From Undaria pinnatifida (Eukaryota; Sar; Phaeophyceae; Laminariales; Alariaceae), in NCBI GenBank assembly GCA_012845835.1, contig JABAKD010000027.1, positions 9,818,790 to 9,882,789 on the forward strand: a stretch of 64,000 bases of DNA, in the 5' to 3' direction. Positions 31,892 to 43,200 of this stretch are shown in pieces (position 1 is the stretch's first letter; every line of letters begins with the position of its first letter). The translations under genes were made by a program, and so were the position numbers. The notes beneath the pieces are model-generated. The model worked only from the letters and a program-made list of their open reading frames with translations. It had not been told where the DNA came from and did not search any database.

Positions 31892-34800
31892 ATGTCCTTA
31901 GGGGCCACAACACCGATGCAACAGCTGCAGCTGCAGCAGGCGCAGATCCAGCGGGAGCAAGCGCGCATCAACGATTTCTGGCACGATGTCGGGAGGGAGA
32001 TGACTCTCATAGACCCGGAAAAGGCATGATATTTTGTCCTCCTGATCTGGATTTTGAGTTATTTTCGTTTGCGGTTTTATTCCGTGTGAATTTGAGTTTT
32101 TCTCTTTTGTTTACTTTCTGTTTGGTTATCAGTCGTCAGCTGTTTAGTTACTGCATTTTGCACGATACGCATGTATACTTTGTACCCGGTATGCGTTTTA
32201 CTGTTGTAGACTATCCTTTGCTCATCTAGTTTAGTGATACGGTAGCTTGTGCGTACGTATAATGTGTACCAGGTACATGTTTATCGATTTTGATAAATCG
32301 ATGTTTTTCACCGTTCGCACAGGAGGACTTCAAGACCCACGAGCTTCCACTGGCTCGGATCAAGAAGATCATGCGCTTGGAGGACGACATCGCAGAGTCC
32401 GGCACACCTCGCTTCATGATCGCGGCAGAGGCACCCATTATCATCGCTAAAGCGTGCGAGATTTTCGTCCTAGAGGTGTGACTGCGGGTATAGGCGTGGC
32501 GTGCATACCGCGGGCTCCGGTCACGCTGTTGAGGCTGTTACGTATCTGGTATGCGTTATTCTCTGGGGGGGGGGGTGCCCCCCCCCCCCCCCCCCCTAAC
32601 CTCCCCAACCCCCGACCTGACTTGAGAAGTGAGTACCCCACTCCCCTTCCGCCGCCGCGGGCGCTCTTACAGATGGCGATGCGGGCGAACTCTTTGACGG
32701 CGGAGAACAAGCGGCGAACGTTGCAGCGGAACGACATCGCGATGGCAGTATCCAAAACGGACACATACGACTTTCTGATCGACATCGTGCCGAGGGACGA
32801 GGTGCGCCGCACCGTGCCAAGCCGTATCAAGCCGTGCAACGGCTAGTATGCTATGTGCTCTTGTTTGGGGGACGAGTGGCGTTTTTTTTTTTTGCATGTT
32901 TTTCCATTTTTCGTTTTTTCTCCATTTTTGTGCATTTTATTTTTATATTTTATTTTGCTTGTTCCGTTTTTTTTTCCCGTTTTTTTCATATTTATATATG
33001 ATTTTAGCTGAAGAAGGACGAGATGGGCCACTCGACGGGCGACATGGAGGCGCAGCAGCAGTTGCAGCTAATGGCTTTGCAGCACGCTCTGGGGGCTCAA
33101 ATGGTGAGGGTTGCGTCAATGCACTGCTGTGCGTCTTTTTACCCCTCAAGGACTACTCACAGCCTCGTTTCGGGTTTTGGTGACGAAGTAGTGCTTGGAA
33201 TTAGCGTCGAATAACTTTTTCCAGGGCTTCTCACGGGTCATGACCCGGCCCGAGTCGGGTCTGGAGGTTTGAAAAAAACACGGGTCGAGTTGGGTCGCGT
33301 CAGAACGTGTTTGAAGTCTCACGGATTTGGTCTGGTCGGGTCGAGAGGTTTTCCAAAGTATCACGGGTCAGGCCGGGTCACCCTGACTCGATCCGACCCG
33401 CGAGCGGCGAACCGCCCTGTGAAGAGCCGCATTCTTCCAACAGTAAAGAGCTTCGTTTAACCCCTGTGGAGATTTGCGCCCATGTTTTTTGGGTCGGGAA
33501 ATTGCTTGGAGTCAGTTTGGGATCGTTTTTTGAGGTGACGGTTGAGCTACGTTTGTGATTTTTTCCGACCGCATCTCGACACCTTTGTGATGTATGTTGG
33601 TGTTGTTGTTGGTCTTGAAGTTTGTGTTGGTGTTGGGGATTGTTGTTGGGGTTGTTGTTCGTGTGGGGACTGTTGTTGGTGTTGGTGTTGGTGTTTGTGT
33701 TGTTGGTGGTGATTAGTGGTGTTGGTGTTGGTGTTGGTGTTGTTGGTGCTGGTTGGTGATGTTGGAGTTGTTGGGATCTGCGTTGGTGTTTTTTTTTCGT
33801 TGATGTGGTCGTTGATGTCGTGGTGTTGTCTTGGTTGTATCATATCATATACCAGGTACTGTTTTTTTATCCGTTTTTGGCTATGCTTTATTTTTTGTTT
33901 TTTTCGCGCTTTCGGTTGTCATTTTCCGCAGCAACAACAGCAGCAGCAGCAGCAACAACAGCAACAACAACAGGCTGCTGGAGGCGGGGTTCCAGAGGGG
34001 AACGGGGCGGCGGCGGTTGCGGCGGCGACAGCGGCAGCGGCGGACGGTGGAGGGATGGCTCCACACCAGGTACGGCTGAATCTATGGCTGGGGCTGTGAG
34101 TGCAGCGAGTCACCCCCGGAAATGGGTCGCCGCGATGCTGTTGGGGGTGATACTGTCCCCGCGTGTTTTTGGGAAGCAGCGTGCGAAACACTGCTGCGCC
34201 CCCCTCCTGTTATTGTAGTGTAGACTGTACGTAGCAAACTCTGACTCAATTAAATGTCTCGGCTTGTCGGTCTGTCTGTCTCTGTGTATCCCTTCCTATC
34301 CCCCTCTTTCTTTCTTCTTTTTTGGTTCTCCCCTTGTCCCTGTCTCCACCCTCCCGTCCTCTGTCTTGTCTCGCTGCCTCTATTCCTGGGCCTGTGTTCG
34401 CGCCGCAATACTTCAGGTAACCCTCCAGCAGCAGCAACAGCAGCAGCAGGAGGCGCTCATGGCCGCGGTGGCGACCAACCCCCAGCTTGCGATGCAGATG
34501 CAGGTCCTGTGGCAACAGCAGCAGCACGCGCAGCAGGCGAGTCCTCGCAAGCCCGTCAATATCGAATCACCGCCGTAACAACACGCGCGTGAAGCAAGGG
34601 CCAGCACTGTTTCATTGACATGCCACCCGTTATTCTTGCTCAACTATTATTGTGTGTCGCCCACCGGTTGTTTTGTGTCAGCCATTGCTTGTCTCGACTC
34701 GTTACTAATGTTTTGTTTTTTCTCTGTCTCGCAGCCTGTGACCACAGAGTTTGTACCGGGTGTTTCTACATGGACGAAGAATCAGGACGGACAGGGGCGG

Positions 34801-36542
34801 TGCTGATGTCGTTGGGTAGAAATAACAGTTGAATGTGAAGACAAGAATTTCACCTTGGATTGTCGCACACACCACCCATTCGTTATCCCACCTCCCAACC
34901 ATTGTCTTGGTTGTGCCCATTTTTTTGGTCGCACTCCATCGCCCTTTTCTGTTATTGTTAGTGCAACTGTAACCCATTGTGTGTCACACTCATTTGCTAC
35001 TTGGAGGCAGGATTCTCGAGCACTTGAAGGCTGACAAAACAGAGAGCCGTTTCTCAGCCACCACCCTCGGAGTTCCCTGGATCGTGTATGTTACCGGGAA
35101 AGGTGCCCTCAATAACTTACGTCCTGCACTCCGCGCCCGCTCCTCCGCTTTGCTCCTCCGGTAACCCCCCCTCCCCCCCTAACTTCCCGCCTCCTCCTCC
35201 TCCTCGGCCCACCCCTCTCACAGGCGGCATTTATCCAGCACCAGCATCAGCAGCAGCAACAGCAGCAGGAGGGGCGAGTGGGCGAGCCTGGGGTGGTAGT
35301 CTCAGGAGGAGGCGGTATTGGTGCGATGGCCGCGAGCGCTGGCGGGGGCGCCGGCGGCGTCGTTGTGCCGGGGTTAGGGGCGATGGGTCAGGGGGGGGCT
35401 GGGATGGACCAGGCTAATGCCGTCGCGGCGATGCAGAACGCCATGATGGCGAACCCGGCAATGCTTCAGGTGCGTGCAGGGTGGGAGGAATGTCTTGCGT
35501 CGATGTTCTGCACGAAGTGTATGGGTTGTGTATGCTTTGTGTATTTCTGTGTGTGCTCTGCGTGTGTTCTGTGTATGTTCTGTAGGTGTTCTGTTTGTGT
35601 TCCGTTGTAGGTGTTGTGTGTACGTTCTGTATGCTATTTGTTTATACGTTCTGTGTTCTGTGTGTGGGATTGTGCGAGAAGACCTTGGTATGATCGTCTG
35701 GGCGTCTGCTGACGCTGGCATGAGAGACTTTGCGGTGATTCACGAGCAGGGTCGACGGTGGGGATGGGGTCAACTGTTGTGCGTCTCGGGGCAGCACTAC
35801 CCTTTCGCGCAGCAGTACTACAGCAGTGCCTGAAGCCTAATTTAATGGCACTACAATTCAAACCCTTTTGGCTCAGCTACGGCAGCAGGCAGCAGTACTG
35901 CTTCCCAAAGCTCTGCAACGGGGCCTTGGTTTCAAAATGATCTAAGTTGTATGTGACTGACCGTCGTCCGTCGTCCGCGCTCGTATATTTCTGAACCAGG
36001 CGTTCATGGGGCAGGCAGGAGCTGGACACCCAGTCCCCCCTGGGCTGACGCAGCAGCAGCAACAACAACCGCCACCCGCACAGCAACCGCCTCAACAGCC
36101 GCAGCAACCATCACCTCAGCAGCATCTGCACCACCAGCAACAACCGCCACCACCACAACAGGTGCAGCAGCAGCAGGCGCAAGCGCAGCAGCAGCTCCTA
36201 CAACACCAACAACGCATCCTGCAGCATCAACAGCTTATGCACATGCAGCATTTGCAGCAGCAGCCGCAGCAGCATCAACAGCAGCAGCAGCAGCAGCCTC
36301 CGCCAGCGCCGCAGCAGCAGCATCAGCAGTCACCGCCGCAGCCGCACCAGCAACCGCCACAGCACCAGCACCCGCCGCAGCAGCAGCATCAGCAGCAGGC
36401 GCCGTCACAGCACCAGCAGCCGACACCGCCGCAGCAGCATCAGCAACCGCCACAGCACCAGCAACCGCCACAGCATCAGCAGCAGCAACAACAGCAACAG
36501 CAAGCGATGGGATTGCCTCCAGGGAGCTCCGGCGGCATCTAA
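31892..36542 (+). CDS. NFYC: NF-YC (HAP5) subunit of the CCAAT-binding factor (8 exons)
   Basis: NF-YC pairs with NF-YB through a histone fold and, with NF-YA, binds CCAAT boxes in promoters. Exons: 31892-32023, 32323-32475, 32673-32801, 33008-33103, 33932-34069, 34417-34536, 35224-35469 and 36000-36542 (TAA). All introns are phase 0, giving 518 aa. An N-terminal Gln-rich helix precedes FWHDVGREM (residues 29-37). The histone fold spans about 46-138: [28 protein letters not shown], then [19 protein letters not shown] and [11 protein letters not shown], all diagnostic. Seven residues (AESGTPR, 68-74) are inserted between helices 1 and 2. The C-terminal 340 residues are Gln/Ala/Gly/His/Pro-rich, as in activation domains of the family. 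Introns 1 and 6 use GC donors (AAG/GCATGA, CAG/GCGAGT). The frame is open upstream of the ATG through the CTG repeat, so an earlier start is possible. Confidence 0.93.
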
Positions 36543-37489
36543 GCCGGTTTACGTGCATGTGAGCAACAACCATTCGGTTGTTTTAGTCGGCGCGAGGACG
36601 CGCCCCCGTACTCTAAGTACAGCAGTAGCAGTTTTCCACTCACGAGCATATCAACATGGGCAGCAGAGCCGCAGGTGGCAAACGCAGCGGCAGCGGCGGC
36701 GGCAGTGGCAGCAGCAACAGCAGCGACAGTAGCAGCAGCGGCAACAGCAGGAGTAACAGCAGCGACAGTAACAGCGGCAGTAGCAGGAAGAGTGTTGCTG
36801 GGGTGGCGACGACGATTGCTTTATTGCTCGCCTTCTCTCTCCTTTTGGGCAGTTCTGCAAGTCAAAACTACTGCGCGGACGACCACTACCACTACTATTG
36901 GTTGTTTGTTTGTCTATTGGTCTGCCATTTCTCGTTTTCTTTGTAGCAGCTCTAGTTTTTTTATTGCCCTCGACGCAGTTCTAGTTTTTTTTCTCCCTCG
37001 CGAGGCAGCTCTAGAAGTATTTTTCTTCCTCTTGGGGCAGCTCTGTATGCTTTTTTTTGCACTCGAGTCAATCTGTAGTAACTGTTTTTGTTATCTCGAG
37101 GTATAGTAGCTCTACGCGTAGGTACGTAACATATTAATATTTTTTGTCTTCTGTATTCGCTGGCAACTACAGTACATACCTGGTATGCCTTTCCTTACCA
37201 GGTAAGAGTTAACTACGTTGATTTTCTTCCGTTTCCGCGTCACGTTGCAGCTCGACAGCAGCTACGGCAACGCGCCGTGCACTGCTCCACCAGAGCGTGC
37301 CCCGCGTACGCTGCCCGACTATCGATCGAGCGCTTTGGTTCTGTATAGGTGGAAGGAGGCAAGGACCCCCCCCCCTCCCCCACGCGGACTTGTTTTCGCG
37401 GGAGGCCCCAGGAGCCGAAACGTTTGCGGCGTCTTTTTTATTTTGGCGATTACGAGTCGGCACAAAAAAAATGGCTGGCTGTCGCACCA

Positions 37490-38160
37490 ACGAGACGACC
37501 TGAATGGCTGGACGCGCTCGACGGATCACGAACTGAATCAAAGGAAATGCGTAACACTTCGACGCGATGTTCTGATTGGTTGGACGCGATTGGGGACCAC
37601 AAACCGGACCTAATGAAACGGCATGTCACCTCAATGGTGTGTGCTGATTGGCTAGACGAGTTTGGCGGATCACGAACGGGTACTAATGGCGTGTCACCTC
37701 ATCGCGAGGTGCTGACTAGACGCGCTCAGTGATCACGAACCGGAACAATGGAAACGGCTGCCACACGATTCAACGTGCTGATTGGTTGGATGTCCTCGGC
37801 GACGACGAACCGGTAGGGGAGTAGCTTTTCACTTCAACGCAGGGTACTGATTGTTTGGATGTGCCCGACGACCACGAATCGGAACAAGAGAAACGGCTTG
37901 TCACCTCAACGCGAGATGCTGATTGGTTGGACGCGCTCTGTGACCGCCAACCGGAACTAGAGACAAACACTTTTCCTCTCGACACTCCACGCGGCGTGCT
38001 GGTTGGTTGAACCCCGTTTGGCTACCACGAACCGGAATCTTACAATCGGCTTGTCACCTAAACCCCGAGTGCTAATTGGTTGGACACGCTAGGTGATTAC
38101 GAACCGGAATCAGGGAAACGGTTTGCCACTTCAACGCGGTGCTCTGATTTGTTAATTATG
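37490..38160 (+). repeat. Tandem array, period about 70-85 bp, units carrying ATTGG (inverted CCAAT)
   Basis: Roughly eight degenerate units of the form CTGATTGGTTGGACGCGCT..GATCACGAACCGGAA..GAAACGG..TGTCACCTCAACGCGAG. Perfect ATTGG falls at 37575, 37647, 37781, 37922 and 38075; other units have one mismatch (for example TTGTTTGG near 37850). The array starts about 0.95 kb downstream of the NF-YC stop. Part of it stays open in one frame (WLDALDGSRTES-like repeats), but there is no evidence that it is translated. Confidence 0.8.
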
Positions 38161-38875
38161 CACGTAGCAGTGTAGACGCGGTGCGTGGCGAAACAGAAAC
38201 GTGATTTAAAAAATGGCGAGCCTCGCGAGGCTATTTGTATTATGGGCAAGTCTTAAGAAATAGATGCCAGGGAGGGGGAGGGGGGGGCGGCGGCCGTAGT
38301 TTTGTGTTGTTGCCGGTTTTGCAAAGAAGAAAGGGGGGGAGGGCCAGGGAAGGGTGACTGCCGGGGTAGATTCGTTTGTGTTATAGCGGCCGGTTTTAAC
38401 AATGCCGGTTTTTACAGGAGCGTGTATTTTGCCGCTCGATGAGTAGGGTGGCGACGAGTATCGGTCGGGCGGCGGCCACAAGGCGTAGACAGGTGGCGAC
38501 GAGTATCGGTCGGGCGGCGGCCACAAGGCGTAGACAGGGAGCGATGCCGCTCTCGCGCGCTGTGCGAGAGAAACAAGGGAAAACGTGCCTGCAGTATTGT
38601 TTTCCTACAGGGTAGTGGTCGACTTTGGCGAGCTAAGTAAATTAGTTTTTTTTTATGTAGTTTTTTTGTGGAAGTCGCCCCACGCTACGGGCGCAGGAGG
38701 AACTTCTGAGCTCCCAACGCGAGAAGCTCAATATCTCACCCGAAACATGACCTGGGAGACGTTCGTTTGCGCAACCCGACCAACTTTTCTATGCGCCAGT
38801 CCTAAAACAAACGTACTCGTACATTTTTCATGCATATCGATAGTGTTCCTCACTCGACGAGAAACGGTTTACGAC

Positions 38876-39143
38876 GCGTGCTACGGTAGAGGTAGCACTT
38901 TTCGTCGGAAATGATTTCTGAATGACGGGGCTCCTTGACCCAAAATCGTCGAGAAAATGCCACTTTTTTTTTTTTGCATGATTCTTGTTGTGTACCTAGG
39001 GGGCCATGGGATTTTTTCATCCGCGACAAAGCAGGTTTATTTTTCTCCAAATCGGCTTTTGGGTTAAGAAGGGGATGTCTCAACCTTCGAAAGTGAGGGG
39101 TAGTGTTGAGAAAAAAAGTGGTGCACCTCTATCGTAGCACGCG
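38876..39143 (+). mobile_element. MITE E (about 270 bp) with 24-bp terminal inverted repeats
   Basis: The left end GCGTGCTACGGTAGAGGTAGCAC mirrors the right end GTGGTGCACCTCTATCGTAGCACGC. The interior (GACCCAAAATCGTCG, GCCATGGGATTTTTTCATCCG, TTTATTTTTCTCC) recurs at 42190-42473 in the same orientation, inverted and partial at about 42020-42168, and more diverged at about 60971-61290. It has no coding capacity. Confidence 0.82.
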
Positions 39144-39873
39144 CCTTGACCCAAAAACTGCAACGGGATAAGTAGTGGGTGCTTTTACCCTTCCTGCCTG
39201 CATCCTTTCCCTTTTCTAGGCCACGGGTCAAATGGGTGGCCGGCACAGCGAGCACGGGACCGTGCCTTCGACGAGGAAGAGGGAGAGAAAAATCAAAATA
39301 ACTACTACAGCGCTATCAGAGGTGCTAGCCTGACAGCCATGAAGTGCCTGTGCGCGTGCAGTCTGCTGTATTTGCGCCTTTGAGCGCTCGCATGCATTTC
39401 TCCACACAAGGATTGATTTAAGCACTGCCTAACTACCGCAATAGTTGGAGTTGTTGCTGTTTTTCTCAAGCGGTTTCGCCGCCATAATCTGCAGTAGTCC
39501 GGGATCACAAAACAGGATCCACTACTGCTCTAGGAGGCACCGTGATTCGCGCTGGAGCTTACGGTACATCTGCTTAGGCAAATCTTGCGCGGACGCGGCG
39601 TGTACGAGAAGTGGTAGGAAGCCAGCGGACAGACGGGTAGCGGGGTGTGCTTCAAAAGCTGCGCGCCTCGTCTTCGTGCGCGGTGGCGGTGGAGCGTTAG
39701 CCACCACTCGAATATAACCCGCCACACCGAAGTACCGTTACCATACAGGCTGCCATTTTACTCCTTTAAGTGAAAAGCGGCGCTCGCCGCAAAACCTAAA
39801 AGTTGGCATCGAATCACACCACGCTACCTCACCGAACCCACAGTAGACCCCACACTACACCACCTCTATTCTC

Positions 39874-40165
39874 CCCATTGCTGTCTTTGGAGTGGCCACA
39901 CCAAAAAACAAAGTAACTCATTGGTGGATGTCATCCATAAGCAAGAAAGTAGGCACAAGGTGCCGAAGTCCGTCTTACGAGCGGTTCTTGGAAGGATGCA
40001 GTTCACCCTTCATGCGACTCGCCGAACACCTCACGGTGCTTCGCGCTTGGCGCAAGCATTGTCTGCCTGGTTGGTGAAAACCCGACGTGCTCTGTCCCGG
40101 CATAGTAGGGATGCGAGGGTCCATGGTCATACGACCACGGCCATTCACAAACTGAGCACACCTCT
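39874..40165 (+). repeat. Dispersed repeat C, about 290 bp, ending in a C run
   Basis: Starts CCCATTGCTGTCTTTGGAG, contains AGTAGGCACAAGGTGCCGAAGTC and GGAAGGATGCAGTTCACCC, and ends CACAAACTGAGCACACC plus a pyrimidine run. It is nearly identical to 48688-48975 and 61371-61637. The end of the family resembles the 3' end of the LINE at 46752-48240, so it may be a SINE using that tail or a 5'-truncated LINE subfamily. It lies 135 bp past the XRCC3-like stop. Confidence 0.78.
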
Positions 40166-40299
40166 CCCCTCCCCCCCCCGATGATAATATATAACGCGGA
40201 AACCGCACCACGAAATCTAATCCCCCCTAGCTCAAGCCGTGACAACCACCAAATCTGCCGCTGCCACCGTCGTCGACAAAAAAACGTCCCGGATGACTG

Positions 40300-43200
40300 T
40301 CACAAGCCGCTGATGCCATCCCTCTCAATGACGAAGGCACACGCGGTACGCACAGGAAGACAGGGTGACATTTCTAAAGTCAATTCCCTCGCGAAGCCTG
40401 TTCTTCGCGCACCACCGCCACCAATCACGCCACCGCCTCCTCCTCCCCCCCCACCTCCGTCCGCCGAATTTTTCGACGGTCCACCCCCATCACCACCTCC
40501 AGAAGCACCGCTAGGTAAAATCGTAGGGATAGCGTTACCGGTAGCGTTACCGGTAGTGCTTCGAGCACCGCGCTCACTCTCGTCAAAGACGCTGGGGGAG
40601 GAGCTCCTGAAACTACTTTCTCGGCACGATGTACTTCCATCGCCGTCCCCCCCGCCCCCGCCGCCGCCGCTGCCCCGGGGGGAGGATTGCAGCGGCAGCC
40701 TCGAGTCTCTCTTGCGCACGATAAACCTGGGCGCGAGAAATGACAATAAAGCAGAGCGTGTGGGTGGTGGGAAGGAGGGGGGTTGAGGGGGCGTTATGGG
40801 GGGGGGGGGGGATAATGCGCTAGGTATTTGGAACTCAAAAACAGTTCCTGCATATAGTAGTAGTGGTAGTAGTAGAAGCATAGGAAGTAGTAGTAGCAGC
40901 TGTAACAGTAGTAGCAGCAGTAGTAAAAGCCAAGCCAAGCTAAGTACGCTAAGCCAAGCCACGCCGAGCCAAGTCGCCCGCAGCACCAACACGCACGGGG
41001 CACGACACCACACCACACCTTACCTAGAATTAATGCACTGAGACCACATCAGTCCCATCGCCGGAACATTGCGATCTCCTTGTCTTTCCTCTGCTGCCCC
41101 TACTCCTCCCCCCCGGCCTCCAATAGCGGAGCTGAAATTTGCCGTCACCTGTCACGTGCAAAGAGCGAGCATCGCGCGACAACAACCACAGCACCAAAAA
41201 CTTGGATGACAACTCCCCTGAAATAGTCTCGTGATCGCCGTCGTCGTCGCTACAATACACTATTAATACCAGCACAATCGTGACACATCAACAACACAAA
41301 AAAACACGCCTACCAGTCCACCAAAACACAACAAACACAACAACCACAACAACAGCCAACACACCAACCCACCAGCGCACAACCAATAAAACAGCCAAAA
41401 CAGCCAAAACACAAAGTACCCTGTTTTCCCGGCCGTTGCCACCATCCGCTCGAGATGCACGGCGGCAACGCCTAAAAAAACGCCATCCAGTGGGGAGGGG
41501 GGGGGAAGCCCATCAAACCTTTTATGGGTCGGGACCTTTTCTGCTGGAGGCTGGAGACTAGGCGCCGCCCCGAACATCCGCTTGAAAATCACGTCTACAA
41601 GCATACTGCCAATAGCGAGGAGGAGGCGCACCCAACTCTTCTGAGAGTGGTCATTTGAGGAGAGACTCACGGTACGGTGGAGGTAAGCACGAGTCGACGC
41701 GAGTCGACGAGGGAAGAAAGTGGATGAACTATTCTCGCGATAAAAACGAAGGCGCGTACCGTAGTGGGGACAAGGGAAAAGAGCCTGCCCAGCGACCCCG
41801 GGTCTGACCCCGGGTCTGAGTTATGTCTAGGGAGGGAGAAGGAGTAAAAAAAAACGTGCGAAGGTAATGGACGGGACGGCAAAGGGTAGAAGGAAGGAAA
41901 GAGACGCACCAATTCCTTTCTGAGGCTCGTCACTCGAGGGGCACTACGTACAGTACCTCACCCAAAGCACCGATTTTGAGTGAACCGAAAACGCAAACCC
42001 ACATATGCAAAAACCCCACACGGCCCAAGCATACAAACAAATAACACGCGGAACAATGAGAACCGCCTATTTCCGACGATTTAGGCTAAGGAGCCCCCAT
42101 CATTCAGAAAGTGTAGTTTAGTCCGCCAAAATATGGTATACCTTAACACCTCTATTGCAGCACGCGTCGAGGTCCATACTACTTGGGACGCGTGCCACGG
42201 TAGAGGTAGCACATTTTTGGCTATTATTTTGTTTTTCTGGATGACGGGGGGGGGGGCTCCTTAACCCAAAATCGTCGGAAACATGCCATTTTCTTTTGGC
42301 ATGACTATACTCACTTGTGTACCTGAGCCATGGGATTTTTCATCCGGTAGTACCTTGGTAGCAGCTTTATTTTTCTCCGAATCAGTTCAGTTTTTTGGGG
42401 AGAGGTCTTAAGCTCCCAAACTTAAGGAATCTCAGAAAAAAAAAACGTGGTGCACCTCCACCGTAGCTCGTGTCTAATACAGAGTCATCCCCCGGCAGGG
42501 GTGAAGCGGAAGTTTCTGAGCTCTCCTAACGCGCGAGGAGCTCAACGTCTCACCCGAGACACGACTTGGAAGGCATTCGCTTGCGCAATCCGACGAACAC
42601 TTTTATGCGCTAGCTTTTTATTTTACTTTTTTTCAAGCATATTTTTATTCTCCGGCGGATGGGAAAAAAAAACGCTCAAGCTCACCACACTTCCACGTAT
42701 TTTCATACACGTCGTGTGTCGATTTAACTCAATTGCATTCGCAATCCGGCGCTAGCTGGCGCGTCCTTCGGTTCCCACTAAAAGCGATAGCGCGAGCTGT
42801 CCCTATTGGCGGTCCCCGTTACTACTCCGGCAGCGCAAGCTATAGCTGTATACGAATTATTTGCTAGCCCTCAAACAATTGCACTCGTAGAGTTATCATA
42901 CCGCAGGTATACCAACCGATAGTTTCACAGTTAAGGAACTCAACCGCACTAAAGAGGGATGTCACAAAATCATTTAACCCAACAACTGCAACCCCTACCG
43001 CACTATAGAGGGATGACTCTAGGATGAACTACGGAAGAGCAACCCGTTGAGCAACACCACGTCCTAGCCATATAACCACGAAAACACGAACACAACTCTA
43101 AAAACCACCACATATGTACGTTTAGGATGTAGGCGCAGAAGAAAACAACAGTAAAAATCGGGAGCCGCGACAACAAAGGGTACTTACTGCGTTGAGGAGT

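Larger units (their letters stand above)
36543..40299. other. Intergenic region between convergent NF-YC and XRCC3-like genes
   Basis: No gene is supported here. Contents: a CAG/GCA triplet tract at 36660-36790, Glu/Leu-like low-complexity sequence at 36920-37100, a tandem array with CCAAT boxes at 37490-38160, a short duplicate (GGTGGCGACGAGTATCGGTCGGGCGGCGGCCACAAGG) at 38447-38533, an approximately 120-bp repeat at 38675-38802 shared with 42495-42610, MITE E at 38876-39143, and repeat C at 39874-40165. Confidence 0.65.

Noticed and set aside
40181-40786. 201-codon plus-strand Pro-rich frame
   Set aside because: Antisense to the last XRCC3 exon, whose minus-strand frame carries the conserved C-terminus.
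41263-41670. Minus-strand frame first considered as the penultimate XRCC3 exon
   Set aside because: Its LLLAIGSMLVDVIFKR string only loosely resembles the family; the exon at 41024-41148 fits exactly (NQ/VT at the start and VPAMGLMWSQCINS/R at the end).
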